From: Cotesia glomerata
Lineage: Eukaryota > Arthropoda > Insecta > Hymenoptera > Braconidae
Assembly (NCBI RefSeq): GCF_020080835.1
Contig: NC_058159.1
Span: forward strand, 29,859,525-29,923,524
Reading direction: 5' to 3'
DNA: 64,000 bases
Shown in pieces: positions 1-10,588 of the stretch (position 1 is its first letter; every line of letters starts with the position of its first letter). The notes beneath the pieces are model-generated. The model had not been told where the DNA came from, searched no databases, and saw nothing but the letters and a program-made list of their open reading frames with translations. The translations under genes were made by a program, and so were the position numbers.

Positions 1-295
1 TGAAAATCTGTTGCTTGGAAAAATTAACTCGATTTGAGAGGGAGAGTTTTTGCATAAAATGTAATTATGTTCGTTCGAGAAAAAAATTATTGAACTAAGA
101 AAATCTTTGATTTAAATAAAAATATTTTTCAACAGAAATTTTCTTTTTATTTCAATAAATTTTACTTATTTAAATTAAAGAATTTTTGATAGCTCAAAAT
201 AATTTTTTTCCAGTGGATACTAAAGAAATACTTTTATTAGATTTTGTTTTTTTTTTTATTTTTAATTAATTTAAAAAAATTTCTGCCCTAAAAAA
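1..295. other. AT-rich sequence without recognisable features
   Basis: Low-complexity A/T runs only. No open frame, RNA gene or repeat boundary is visible before the first W element begins. Confidence 0.6.
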
Positions 296-1362
296 ATTGC
301 ACTGTAATTTATTAAATATTGACGTTTTTTAAGATATAAGCTCATCCTGATGTTACACTCATCAAGAGCTTTCATTTGAGTACCTACATGCATTTTTGAT
401 ATATTTTTTATATATACATATATATAATATATATTTTGAAGATATAAGCCCATCCCGATGTTACACTCATCAAGAGCTTTCATTTGAGTACCCACATGCA
501 TTTTGATATATTTTTCATTTATAAAAATATATAAATATATATAATATATATAAATATATGAAAAATTTATGTGGGTACTCAAATGAAAGGTCTTGATGAG
601 TGTAACATCGGGATGAGCTTATATCTTTAAAAATGTCAATAGTTCTCAAGATACAAGGTAATTTCTTAATTATGTTGAATTGCACTGTACTTTTTTAACT
701 ATTGACATTTATAAAGATATAAGCTCATCCCGACGTTACACTCATCAAGAGCTTTCATTTGAGTACCCACATACATTTTCATATATTTTTCATATATACA
801 TATATATATAAATATATAAAATATATAAAAAATTGATGTGGGTACTTAAATGAAAGCTCTTGATGAGTGTAACATCGGGATGAGTTTATATCTTTAAAAA
901 TATCAACAGTTCACAAGAATACAAGGTCGTTTCTTGATTATGTTTAATCGCTCTGTACTTTCTTAACTATTGACATTTTTAAAAATATAAGCTCATCCCG
1001 ATGTTACACTCATCAATACCTTTCATTTGAGTACCCACATGCATTTTCATATATTTATATATATTATATATATTTATATATTTTTATAATAGAAAAATAT
1101 ATCAAAATATATCAAAATGCATGTGGGTACTCAAATGAAAGCTCTTGATGAGTGTAACATCGGGATGGGCTTATATCTTCAAAATATATATTATATATAT
1201 GTATATATGAAAAATATATCAAAAATGCATGTAGGTACTCAAATGAAAGCTCTTGATTAGTGTAACATCTGGATGAGTTTATATCTTTAAAAATGTCAAT
1301 AGTTCACGAGATACAAGATCATTTCTTAATTATGCAAAATTTTGCTTATTCTCTTAATAATA
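296..1362 (+). repeat. Element W, copy 1 (hairpin-unit tandem array)
   Basis: First of seven copies of a composite repeat that I call W. The array unit is an imperfect inverted repeat. One arm reads ATATAAGCTCATCCCGATG, then a run ending in TTTGAGTACCCACATGCA. The other arm is its complement, with GTGGGTACTCAAATGAAAG and GTAACATCGGGATGAGC. The two are joined by a TATATA-rich loop, and successive units are linked by a spacer with TTGCACTGTACTTTCTTAA. The copy ends in a right-end signature, AAAATTTTGCTTATTCTC, shared with other copies. It lacks the longer right-end segment seen near 31.1 and 62.1 kb, so it looks internally deleted. Short open frames here are only translations of the repeat. Confidence 0.85.
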
Positions 1363-2901
1363 TATCTTAATTTTTTTCAATGTGAAAAAAAAAGAATAAA
1401 ATTCTTTAAACTATTTATCTTTCAATTTTTATCTCAAACAAAAATTCCAAAACTTATTTATAAAAACTATCATCTTCACACATCAAGACTTCTCTTTACC
1501 TAAAAAAAAAAACTCCCAATTCATCACTCTCGACCAGAGTTTCCAGCATCGAAACTCTTGGACTAAAATAATACCCAAGCACCTAAATTTAGCTTGGCGT
1601 TAAATTCTAACCGATCGATAAATTCAAAGGCTGTAAAATGTATTAATATTCATCAATAAACTCCGGTGGAAGTTTGCCTAGCATTAAAACTTACACTCCA
1701 GTTACATTTAAACTAAAATCATAGTCTGAAGTAATTAATAATGCAATCACGATAATTATGGCATAACTCTAATGGAACCCTTTAAACACAAGTAAAGCCG
1801 ACGAGAATTAAACATTTAAGAATAAAACTGAAAGCGGATAAAGGACTCAAGAATCCAGAGCAGTGTTAGCCGATTAGTGAAAAGAGAATTTTTAATAGAA
1901 AAGCTTTCATATAAAAGATTTTACTGAGATCATTATTAGTTTCTTTAGCTACTCGCTCTACTACTCGCTACTCGCTCCTTGATTCGGAATAGGGTAAAGA
2001 ATTTAATCTATCTCCAGAAAGTAACGTCCGATCTTTGAAGATGCCTTGTCTGGGGTCGAAACTTTGCTTCTTTAAAACTCGTCCTCTGGTTCTCGCATTC
2101 GTACCTGCATTCAGTCCGAGCAAAGAGAGAACCTAAACCGCCCTAAAAGACCAGTCAGTCTTCCTTTCCCTGCTTTTATTTCTTCTATTTTTTCTCCATC
2201 TCCATCTCCGATTCGAGCTCCCGTTTTTATCATTTCTATAGCGTCTTTATCTCTTTACTCCAACATTAACCTTTAAAGTTATCCTTACTGTATTTATCGC
2301 ACAAAAGTGCTTGATATTACCTCCAACCCCAACCCCATCACCATCATCATCATCATCATCTGGTGATTGCAAATAAAATCCGTAAAGTACAGACCGATTT
2401 TTAAATCCAAGCTGAATCTCGCCCTCGCAATTTTTCATTTAGCTTTCCCTTTGATCAAGCATTTCGCCTAACCATTCATCCATTTCGCAACTAAACACTC
2501 ATACATACACACATGTTATATGTTCATGCAATGTATACATTTACTGATTATCGCTGATTAATCACTTAGCATGAAAGCCCTCGAAGCGCCACTTATTAGC
2601 CCTTGAAAACACACACACACACACACACATACTATCCTATGAATAACGCATTGTACGATTTAGAGTGCTGAAAAAGGAAATCGTGTGTGTAAGTGAATTC
2701 AACGACTCTTTTTTTAGCCCCAAATTTATGTTTCGTTGGAAGCTGGACGCAGCCCTGCTGGATATTGAATATATATTTGGAGTTTACAATGGATGCGTTT
2801 GGTATTTGCGGGTAATGAAGAAATGAAAGGGAAATTGTAAATATTAATAGGGGTGCCATAAACTTCATGCAAAATATTTTCATTTGAAAATTTGGAATAT
2901 A
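1363..2901. other. Unique AT-rich sequence with simple repeats
   Basis: No gene recognised. A short (ATC)n tract lies at about 2,337-2,361 and an (AC)n tract at about 2,610-2,630. The 1,950-2,250 part is less AT-rich and pyrimidine-rich, but has no convincing coding frame. Confidence 0.5.
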
Positions 2902-3237
2902 CACTGAGAAAACAGTTTGTTTGGCTCAAATGCGCAGATTTATTTGAAAGAAATTAAAAATATATATATATATAATGTTAACAAATTTCTTTTATTCAAA
3001 GATGTATTACTTTGAATCAAATACTACCTCGTTTTGGTTTATTTAACTGAATCGACTCATTCCATTTAAATAAAGATTTGTTAACTATTAACAAATCTCA
3101 CTTTAAGTAAATTACGCTTGGTGTCACTACGGTCGCCACTGTTATTTCTCGACGTGATTTGTAAAAAATAAATAATGAAAATTAACTCAGTTTACAAATG
3201 TATTTTGTTTAATTTTTGTAGAAATAAATAAAATAAA

Positions 3238-4103
3238 AAAAAATTAGGAAAACGGTTGACCCTAAAGGCCATCCCTGCAACTTCCCGCTAATTCCGTTAA
3301 TACATGGCCGCTTTTTTGAGCTCTTCGAGCTCAAAAGTATAATCTATGTGTTGTTTTAAGCTCTCCGAGCTCAAAAAGATACCTTTTCTATGCTTTTGAG
3401 CTCTTTGAGCTCTTTGAGCTCAAAAGTCTGATAGAAGTTTCATAGAACATTATTTTTTGAATGTTCATACCGCAATGACTTTTGAATGAATGAACCGATT
3501 TTTACGCGGTTGGCGGCATTCTACGTAGTTTTTTAGGCCTTATAAATAATTTCTAAGTTTCAATTGGTCAAACTAGAAATTTCGGAGTAACTCTGAAAAA
3601 ACACTTTTTTGGGTTTTCTTTCGTTCACGATATCTCTCGAACGAATCAACCGATTTTGACCGGATTGGCGGCGATCGACATGGTTTTTTAAGGTTGAGAG
3701 CTGATTAGTTTTTGGAATCGATCGGTTGAGCCGTTTAAAAGTTATCCCAAAAAAACCACTTCAGAAAAAATTTTTTTTCCTACTTTTTTTTAGATTTCTC
3801 CAAATTTCTCAAAATCTATCGGTCCGAATCGGTCCAAATTAACAGGAAATCTAAGTTTGGTGAAGCCCTTTTGAATGGCATCAACCGCGATGAAATCGGT
3901 TCAACCGTTCAAAAGTTATAAGAGGTTTACATACTTACACACACACACACACACATACATACAGACATAGTGACACCCTCGCGGGAATACTTCCTAGGAC
4001 CTCAAAACGTCGAGATCTGATGAAAACTCAATTTTCGAAAAACGGGGTAAAACCAATAACTTCCCGATTTTTGAAAATTTTCAATTTTCTTAGCGGGAAG
4101 TTA

Positions 4104-4105
<2 letters not shown>
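3238..4105 (+). mobile_element. AACTTCCCGC repeat, copy 1
   Basis: An approximately 830-bp interspersed repeat that is almost identical to 46,271-47,416. Homology begins about 35-40 bp before the motif AACTTCCCGCTAA (3,279) and ends at its complement TTAGCGGGAAGTT (4,090-4,102). The right end folds into a hairpin. The left part holds several GAGCTC palindromes (3,318-3,421). The right part has a (CA)n tract followed by GACATAGTGACACCCTCGCG. There is no coding capacity. The superfamily is unclear: a short non-autonomous DNA element is possible, but I see no firm target duplication. Confidence 0.75.

Positions 4106-4179
<74 letters not shown>
4106..4179. repeat. (AT)n microsatellite
   Basis: Uninterrupted AT dinucleotides over roughly 74 bp, directly abutting the LTR-like insertion on the right. 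Confidence 0.95.
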
Positions 4180-4183
<4 letters not shown>

Positions 4184-4518
4184 AGCAACGCTATTCTTAT
4201 TGCCGAGGCTGACGGCTGTCGAGTATCGTGAGGCCCGAGATCTGTGACGTAAGGTCTTACCCCCAGCCCGTGACAAGACTCGCCCCCACTCAACTAGGGT
4301 TGAGAGGACTACGAGAGAGATTGTTAGGGGCATTCCGACGCCACCCTTCATGAGGACCTCACGCGATGGGTCCTAGTACAACGTCCCCCAGTCATTGTCA
4401 TCCCTTAATTATATTGGCTTTTATTAGATGTCTCATTCCGTAGTCATTGTCGGGTTATTACTTGTAGATGTATAAATAAATATGAGTGGTATACAAAATA
4501 TAAACCTCGAGTCTTACA
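4180..4518 (+). mobile_element. Probable solo LTR, 339 bp
   Basis: The segment starts TGTAAGC and ends CTTACA, so the 5'-TG...CA-3' rule of LTRs is met with 6-bp inverted ends. It is flanked by TATA on both sides (4,176-4,179 and 4,519-4,522), compatible with a 4-bp target duplication, although the AT-repeat context weakens that point. Its first half is much more GC-rich than the surroundings. An AATAAA-type signal lies near 4,475. No gag, pol or primer-binding site follows, so only one LTR remains. Confidence 0.6.
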
Positions 4519-5302
4519 TATATGCTTAGACAAATATGTATTGAAATAGTTAACTATAATAGACATTAATAATTATGATGCTGAAGTTAGCAGACAGCTG
4601 TCAATTTTTTTAATTTTTATTACAGATCAACGATAAAAAACATATTTTAATGCACTTGTAATTTTTTTTTAATTTTTAGACGTGGAACTTTTTAATTAAA
4701 ATTTTTTCGTGATAATTTTATTATTATAAAAGTCCTAAAAATTGACAGATGTCTGTTAATTTATGAAAATTAAGTTATCCGTCATCTAAAAATTTTTAGA
4801 ATTTTTTTTATTGAAAAAATTGTTACAAAAGAAATTTTTTTAAAAAACTTCATTCGTAAAAAACTTGAAAAATTATAAGTGCAATTTTAAAAAATATTTT
4901 ATCGATCTAATTTAATAAAAAAAAAAAAAATTAAAAATTAAGAACGTCGACTAACTTTATAGTATTATTGTTAATTTCAGTATAATTAATAATTCCAAAA
5001 GAATATGTCTACTTTTACTACTTTCCTGACCTAAAACTAAAAATCATTGCTTTGAGTATATTCAAACATACCATTTATTTATAGTTAACAAATCTGATTT
5101 GGTTGAAATATATCATTGTTAGCACCAAAGAAATATTTGTTAACTATAAACAAATCTGGATTTCATTCAAATATACTGTAACTTTGTCTCAAATAAATCA
5201 ATTTATTTGTATCAAATAAATATTTCTCGTGATATTTAAATAAGAGATTTATTTATAGTTAACGAGCCTCATTTCATTTAAATGAACTGTTTTCTCAGTG
5301 TA

Positions 5303-5541
5303 CACATAAAAATATTGACTTGACTCAAGAGCCAAACTCTTGAACCAAGAATACCATTTTGAAGAAAATGATTTTTTTGAATCAAGAGAATAAATTTTTG
5401 AGCTAAGAAATTATTCTCGGTCTAAGAAAATTTTCTTGTTTCAAGAATTTATTCTCTTGACTGAAGAAAATCATTTTCTTCAATATGGAATTCTTGGTTC
5501 AAGTGTTTGGCTCTTGAATCAAGTCAATTTTTTTGTCAGTG
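5303..5541. mobile_element. Fold-back MITE, TTGACTCAAGAG family
   Basis: A 239-bp near-complete palindrome. One arm contains TTGACTTGACTCAAGAGCC and CTTGAACCAAGAATACC; the other carries their complements and ends TTTTTTTGTCAGTG. TA flanks both sides (5,301-5,302 and 5,542-5,543). It sits back to back with the preceding TIR element and shares one TA with it. Better-preserved kin lie at 30,418-30,652, and degraded kin at 11.5, 20.0 and 37.7 kb. Confidence 0.75.
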
Positions 5542-5543
5542 TA

Positions 5544-6107
5544 GAAATAATGAATGATCGAAAGTAAAAATATTCAAAAGTAATTTTAGTGACAACATTA
5601 TAAGACACTCCAAAATTATTCAATGAGATCTATCCGAAAATAAGACTAGTCAAAGAGTACATAGGCTAATAATAAATTACTAGCAACAGTCACTATGTAA
5701 CTGCCGAGATTTATATCGAGGGTTTTCTTACGCAACCTCGTATCTCAAAAATGACAATTTTAGAGATTAGGTAAAAAATGGCTTATAAAAAATTAATATT
5801 CATCTAAAAACAATATTTATTAATTGTAATTTCTAAAAATACTATCATCTTGATTATTAATCTGGTTTATCTTTTTTTTCAGTAACACGTCTATAGTTAA
5901 TTGTCAATTTTTCAGTTGAACCCTTTCATCTTCAAAAATCGGGATACGTGGTTGCGTTAGAAAACCATCGATACACGGATTATGAATTAGAAAATTTTAG
6001 ATTTATGATTTTTTAATATTTCTAATCACTAATCATACTATATATAACTTGGTTACTTTTTAAACAAATTTATAAAATACTAGTGCTATGACTAGATCAA
6101 TTACAAA
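5544..6107. other. AT-rich sequence with a W left-end fragment
   Basis: No gene. The stretch CTAGCAACAGTCACTATG at about 5,683-5,700 resembles the left terminus of element W near 28.0 and 29.4 kb and is probably a remnant. Confidence 0.45.
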
Positions 6108-6213
6108 TACCCTAGTAGAAATGTAATCAAGTATCTGGCCAGTAACTGGCTAGTTTAACTAGACTTAAGCTAGGAACTGGCTAGTATAATATCCAGTAAC
6201 TGTCTAGTTACTA

Positions 6214-7340
6214 CCCGAGAAAAAATGTTTCTATATAATTATATATAATTGTATATAATCTTATATGATTATATATGGAATCTCATATATAATTATATAC
6301 AATTACATATGATCATACATAATTATATATAATCATACATGATTATAGATGGAATTGTATATGAGGTTATATATAATCATATATAATTATATATGACTAT
6401 ATATGGAGCAATATACAACCATGCAGGATTATATATAGTTCCATATACAATTATATATAAGTATATAGAATTATATATAATCATACATGATTATATATGG
6501 AATTGTATATGAGGTTATATATAATTATATATGACTACATATGGAGCAATATACAGCCATGCAAGATTGTATATAGTCCCATATATAATTATATATAAGT
6601 ATATATAATTATATATGCTTATATATAATTAACAGACATAAAAATTTTTTCTTTGAAAAAAATTTTTTTTTTGGTAATCACAAAAAGTGTAAAATGATGT
6701 TTATAATGACGTTTAAATAATTCTGAAATACAAAATTTGTCACATTTCCTATGAGATGTTTTGGTCTGCTCTGCTACTACCTAATAGTAAAATCATTATT
6801 TATTTTATTATTTAAATAAGTGTTATATTATAATTAAATTCGGTAAAATAAATAAATTATGAATAATGACTATCCAAATATATATTAAAATCAATTTTTA
6901 TATTCCATTTATGATAAACTCATATGATACATTATGCAGATCATAGAATCATTATCATCTAAGACAGCAGCACAGCAGACAGATACTTTAAGACGCACGG
7001 AGATCACCAAAGTTAAGCAGCATTAAGCAGGGTTAATAGTTGGATGGGTGACCGCTGGTGTTATAGCTATAAAATTATATCTCGATATTTTTTTTTTGCA
7101 TTTTAATTGGTTACACAGAATTGCGTAGGACCATATTAAATATTCTATCCATAAAATTAACCCAATAATTAATTAGATATAATAAATATATAATTAAATA
7201 TTGTTATATATAATTATATACAGTTATATATAATTATATATAGTTATATATAATTATATATGATTATATTTGGCTATTTTTCATATATAATCATATATAA
7301 CCAATTTATATATAAATATATATAAATATTTTTTCTCGGG
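6214..7340. mobile_element. Nested TIR element, CCCGAGAAAAAAT ends
   Basis: Inserted in the left arm of the surrounding fold-back element. It begins CCCGAGAAAAAATGTTT and ends AAATATTTTTTCTCGGG, with TA on each side (6,212-6,213 and 7,341-7,342). The interior is two blocks of TATATAATTATATATGATT-like repeats around a central unique part. That central part holds a 5S-rRNA-like stretch. There is no coding capacity. Confidence 0.75.
6985..7064 (+). pseudogene. 5S rRNA-derived sequence (pseudogene or SINE3-like head)
   Basis: The 3' two thirds of eukaryotic 5S rRNA are recognisable: GATCACCAAAGTTAAGCAGC followed by GGATGGGTGACCGC. These are the box A and box C parts of the TFIIIA/Pol III internal control region. 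The 5' part is degenerate and the 3' closing stem is lost, so this is not a functional 5S gene. Its position inside a TIR element suggests either capture of a 5S fragment or a 5S-derived SINE that landed there. Identification rests on family knowledge of 5S rRNA, not on a search. Confidence 0.7.
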
Positions 7341-8138
7341 TAGCCAGTTTTACAAGACATCAAATAAAACATGGTGACACTTGTAGATTTTGAGGTTATT
7401 TAAAATTAACTATGGATAAGTTTGTTACAATTCAAAAGAGTAATAATATTAATAATAAAAATAGTAATAATTAATAAACGGAATAATTATAAAATTTATT
7501 TATGAATTTAACATTTAACTGGTATATAAAAGTTTCATTTATAAAAGTATTAAGAACTATGAAATAAGTTATTAATTTATTATATTATATTCTTAAATAT
7601 AAAACTAAAAACATTAATAATATAAAAAAATAAAAATAACAGTTATTTTAAAAAGTGTTTTTGCACGTGTTGGCAAATCTGGAAGAACCCTTGTGGAAAA
7701 ATTTCTCTGAATAACTGTAAAAAAATTAGTTAACTCCTCGTAAAATTTTTAATAATTCATCTAGATGACAGTCTGGAGTATTTGTTTTGATTGCCCACAA
7801 CCGCAATTCGGTTATTATGTCAATTTTTTTAATTTTATCCATTTTCTTAAATATATTACAAATTATTTTTATATTGAAATACTCAATTTTTTTTTTAATT
7901 ATTTACACTGTTTCTGAATATTATTATTATTATTTTGAATTGTAACAAACTTATCCATATTTAATTTTAAATAACCTCCAAATCTACAAGTGTCCATGTT
8001 TTATTTGATATCTAGTAAAACTGGCCAGTAACTAGACAGTTACTGGATATTATACTAGCCAGTTACTAGACATGATCGCTAGCCAGATACTAGATTTAAT
8101 CGAGTAAAAACTTGATCATTTCTACTAGGGTAGCTTAA

Positions 8139-8710
8139 GGAGGTCCTTTCGCCGCCAATGTAAAATAAAAAATATTAGATTATGAGTAAATTTAATTTTT
8201 TTCTAATAGTTAAGGTCCTTATTTATCTTATAGTGAGGTTTAAATTATACTTTACCGGACAAATTTTTGAAAAAATAACATTTTGAAATGTTAGTATTTG
8301 TTCAGAGTCTTACGAGAAAATCAGACGTTTGCAGTATTTCTCGAATTATACTATCAATCATGGATTAGATGAAGTAAAAAAAAACTAAAAATCAGATTTT
8401 CGAAATATTCAGGTTTCTTTTTTTGCAATAAAATATATCAGTTACCGAGATATTTATTGAGGAATTAATATTTAAAAATCACAAAAAATTCTCAAGTTAC
8501 CTACAATAAAATGGAGTCAAAAGATTTGGCAACGTTGCGTAGCGCGCGAGCTTCAGACCATTCAATAAATTCAAACTAAACTTTAACGCGCTTATGTTTT
8601 TCATGCATACTTATTAGTTAATTTATTGTTAGCAAATTTTCATAATTCATAATTGAAAAATAAATTTACTACTACAGTTGTTATGACTCAACTGGAGCGA
8701 AAGGACTTCC
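8139..8710. mobile_element. TTAA-flanked TIR element (piggyBac-like MITE)
   Basis: The ends GGAGGTCCTTTCGC and GCGAAAGGACTTCC are imperfect complements and are bordered by TTAA on both sides (8,135-8,138 and 8,711-8,714). TTAA duplication is typical of piggyBac-type elements, though the terminal bases differ from the usual CCY start, so the class is inferred. A GC-rich patch, GTAGCGCGCGAGCTTCAGA, lies inside. No open frame. Confidence 0.5.
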
Positions 8711-9002
8711 TTAATGAACAAATGTGACGGAACAAATTTATAGAAGCAGCTAACTATTCCAAACTACTTCCAAAACTTAACATAAAAAATTGACGATATC
8801 ACTGAAAAATATATAAAATCGTAAAAAGACATAAATTATTATCAAGATTTAACTACAAAAATTGCTTAAAAAATAGCAATATACTCGTCACAAAATTTTC
8901 CTTACTCTTTCAATTATTTAAATCATAAATTACTATCGCTGAAAAAATATAAACTAGTCCTTAAATTCAACGTGATTAATAAACTATCACTCAAAAACAA
9001 AC

Positions 9003-9130
9003 GAAACCTTGAAAAGGCACAACTACAGGTCAAAACCTTTCTAACAATATAAAATCCAACCATAAAAACCCATTTTATCGTATAAATAAACTAGCCACAA
9101 AATTTCGCTTATTCTCTTAACTTAATAATA
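9003..9130 (+). repeat. Decayed right end of element W
   Basis: The run from CGAAACCTTGAAAAGGCAC through AACCCATTTTATCGTATA to AAAATTTCGCTTATTCTC follows the order of the W right end at 31.1-31.3 and 62.1-62.3 kb. No hairpin array remains next to it. Confidence 0.6.
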
Positions 9131-10360
9131 CAGATTCAAAAATTTACTATAGTTAGTTTATACTTAACTATAGATAATTAATGAAAAAATTTAGAATAAT
9201 TTATTAGAACACTTTTTGACTAAAGTTTGTTTCAACTATAGATTTCATTAACAAATTTTAACCTGTTTTATTTTATTTTTATAGCTAAAATTACTCTTAC
9301 ACTGATAGAAGCATTTGAGAATTTTTGACCATCTAGTTTCCGAGATATTTAATTTCAAAGTTTGAGTGTTGAACGCTCTTATACATTACGGTATACGGGA
9401 TATCGAAAAGTTTACCTACAAACATTTTTATATCTTAGAAACTTTTCTTAGGATCTTTTTAAAAAACTAGAGTAATGTTAACTAACAACTAAACAATTAA
9501 AAAAAAAAAAATTCATTGATAATTACCACACAGTTTCAGAGATATTTATTAATAAGTAATGAAAAATTTACCAGACTTTAACCGAGGAGGGGATACGTTA
9601 ATAAAGCTGTGGCAACAGCGCAAGTTTTGTGAGCCGCGAAAGAAGTATGAGACGCGCATGCGCTGACAAATTTGAAAAGTTTAATTTACGTTAGGTTTAA
9701 TAATATAGTTATTAATTTTATTTATTTAAAAAAAATAACAATGATTATTTTATGAAAATAAGTATTTTTCTATATTTATAAAAATTCAAAAAGTTATCAA
9801 TTTTAATATAATAATATTTATTAATCTTTCATAAGTTATAAAAATAATAGTCAGATGAAAAAATAAAAAAAATACTAAAATTTAAAATCAGTTAATACAT
9901 CAACATAAAAAAATTAGTTACTGATTTTTCTGAAAAAACAAAACATTATTATCAATTATTTTTTTTCCATTTGTTATTTGCATAGTTATTTTCATATTTG
10001 CTAGAGATTTCTGTCGTTTTTCAAGGACTTTTTTTATGAATCGTCCTTTATAAGTCAATTTTTCAGACATTGTAATTATATTTCTGAATAAATGTATGTA
10101 AATAAATAAATAAACGCATGTGTCAAAACAGAGGTTAGTCTACAGTTAGTCCACAACACTACAGTATAACCACTATAAAATGTCTCAACGCTCACGCAGT
10201 GTTGCCAGACTTTTCAAACGATCAGTTTCTCGTTCGTGATTGGCTGAAATAAGTACATAAACAGCAAAAAGTTTTAGGCTTGTCAATAATGACTATCCAG
10301 TATGTGTACCATACACTCTAGCATAAACTTTTGACGACGGAAGTCGCGAGGGTAATACCT
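9131..10360. other. AT-rich sequence, no gene; one isolated TIR-like end
   Basis: A CACTGATAGAAG end preceded by TA lies at 9,300, with no convincing partner nearby. Patches of higher GC near 9,600-9,665 and 10,190-10,240 (both with GTTGCC or its relatives) resemble each other loosely. No coding frame recognised. Confidence 0.4.
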
Positions 10361-10586
10361 TAAACATCATTTCTTAATATTTAAAAAATATTTCTTAAAT
10401 ACAAAGAAATATTTCTTAAATATTAAGAAATATAAATACTAAGAAATATTTCTTAAATACAAAGAAATATTTCTTAAATACAAAGAAATATTTCTTAAAT
10501 ACTAAGAAATATTTTTTAAATGCTAAGAAATGATTTCTTAAATACAAAGAAATCTTCTTAAATGCTAAGAAATCCTTCTATCAGTG
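10361..10586 (-). mobile_element. Truncated CACTGATAGAAGG MITE (AAGAAATATTTCTT type)
   Basis: The sequence is the complement of 56,033-56,308 over nearly its whole length, including TAAACATCATTTCTTAATA, and ends CCTTCTATCAGTG followed by TA. The opposite end, about 55 bp, is missing. The body is built of AAGAAATATTTCTTAAATAC-type subrepeats. Confidence 0.7.
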
Positions 10587-10588
10587 TA

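Larger units (their letters stand above)
2902..5300. mobile_element. TIR element with CACTGAGAAAACAGTT ends, composite
   Basis: The left end CACTGAGAAAACAGTT at 2,902 and its exact complement ending at 5,300 form a 16-bp perfect TIR. TA lies on both sides (2,900-2,901 and 5,301-5,302), consistent with a TA target duplication, as in Tc1/mariner-type and related non-autonomous elements. The subterminal regions share motifs based on AACAAATCT and TTTGTTAACTAT. The middle is expanded by nested insertions: the AACTTCCCGC repeat, an (AT)n tract and a probable solo LTR. No transposase frame is present. Class assignment is inferred from the ends only. Confidence 0.7.
6110..8130. mobile_element. Large fold-back TIR element, CCCTAGTAGAAATG ends
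   Basis: The left end CCCTAGTAGAAATG and its complement at the right end are flanked by TA (6,108-6,109 and 8,131-8,132). The arms are long: the left arm runs through repeated CCAGTAACTGGCTAG-type motifs and, after an internal insertion, continues from 7,343 with GCCAGTTTTACAAGACATC. The right arm (about 7,930-8,130) is the complement of the whole, including ACAAGTGTCCATGTTTTA. No transposase is visible. Removing the nested insert at 6,214-7,340 restores a continuous arm matching the opposite arm. Confidence 0.8.

Noticed and set aside
271..582. About 100-codon minus-strand frame
   Set aside because: It is the translation of element W hairpin arms (the same peptide recurs at 55.8 kb); repeat-derived, not a gene.
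4028..4351. Minus-strand frames across the (AT)n tract
   Set aside because: They read YIYIYI through a microsatellite and combine pieces of three different insertions.
9300..10586. One 1.3-kb element with CACTGATAGAAG ends
   Set aside because: The right part alone matches a 276-bp MITE at 56.0 kb; the left end at 9,300 is probably an unrelated remnant.
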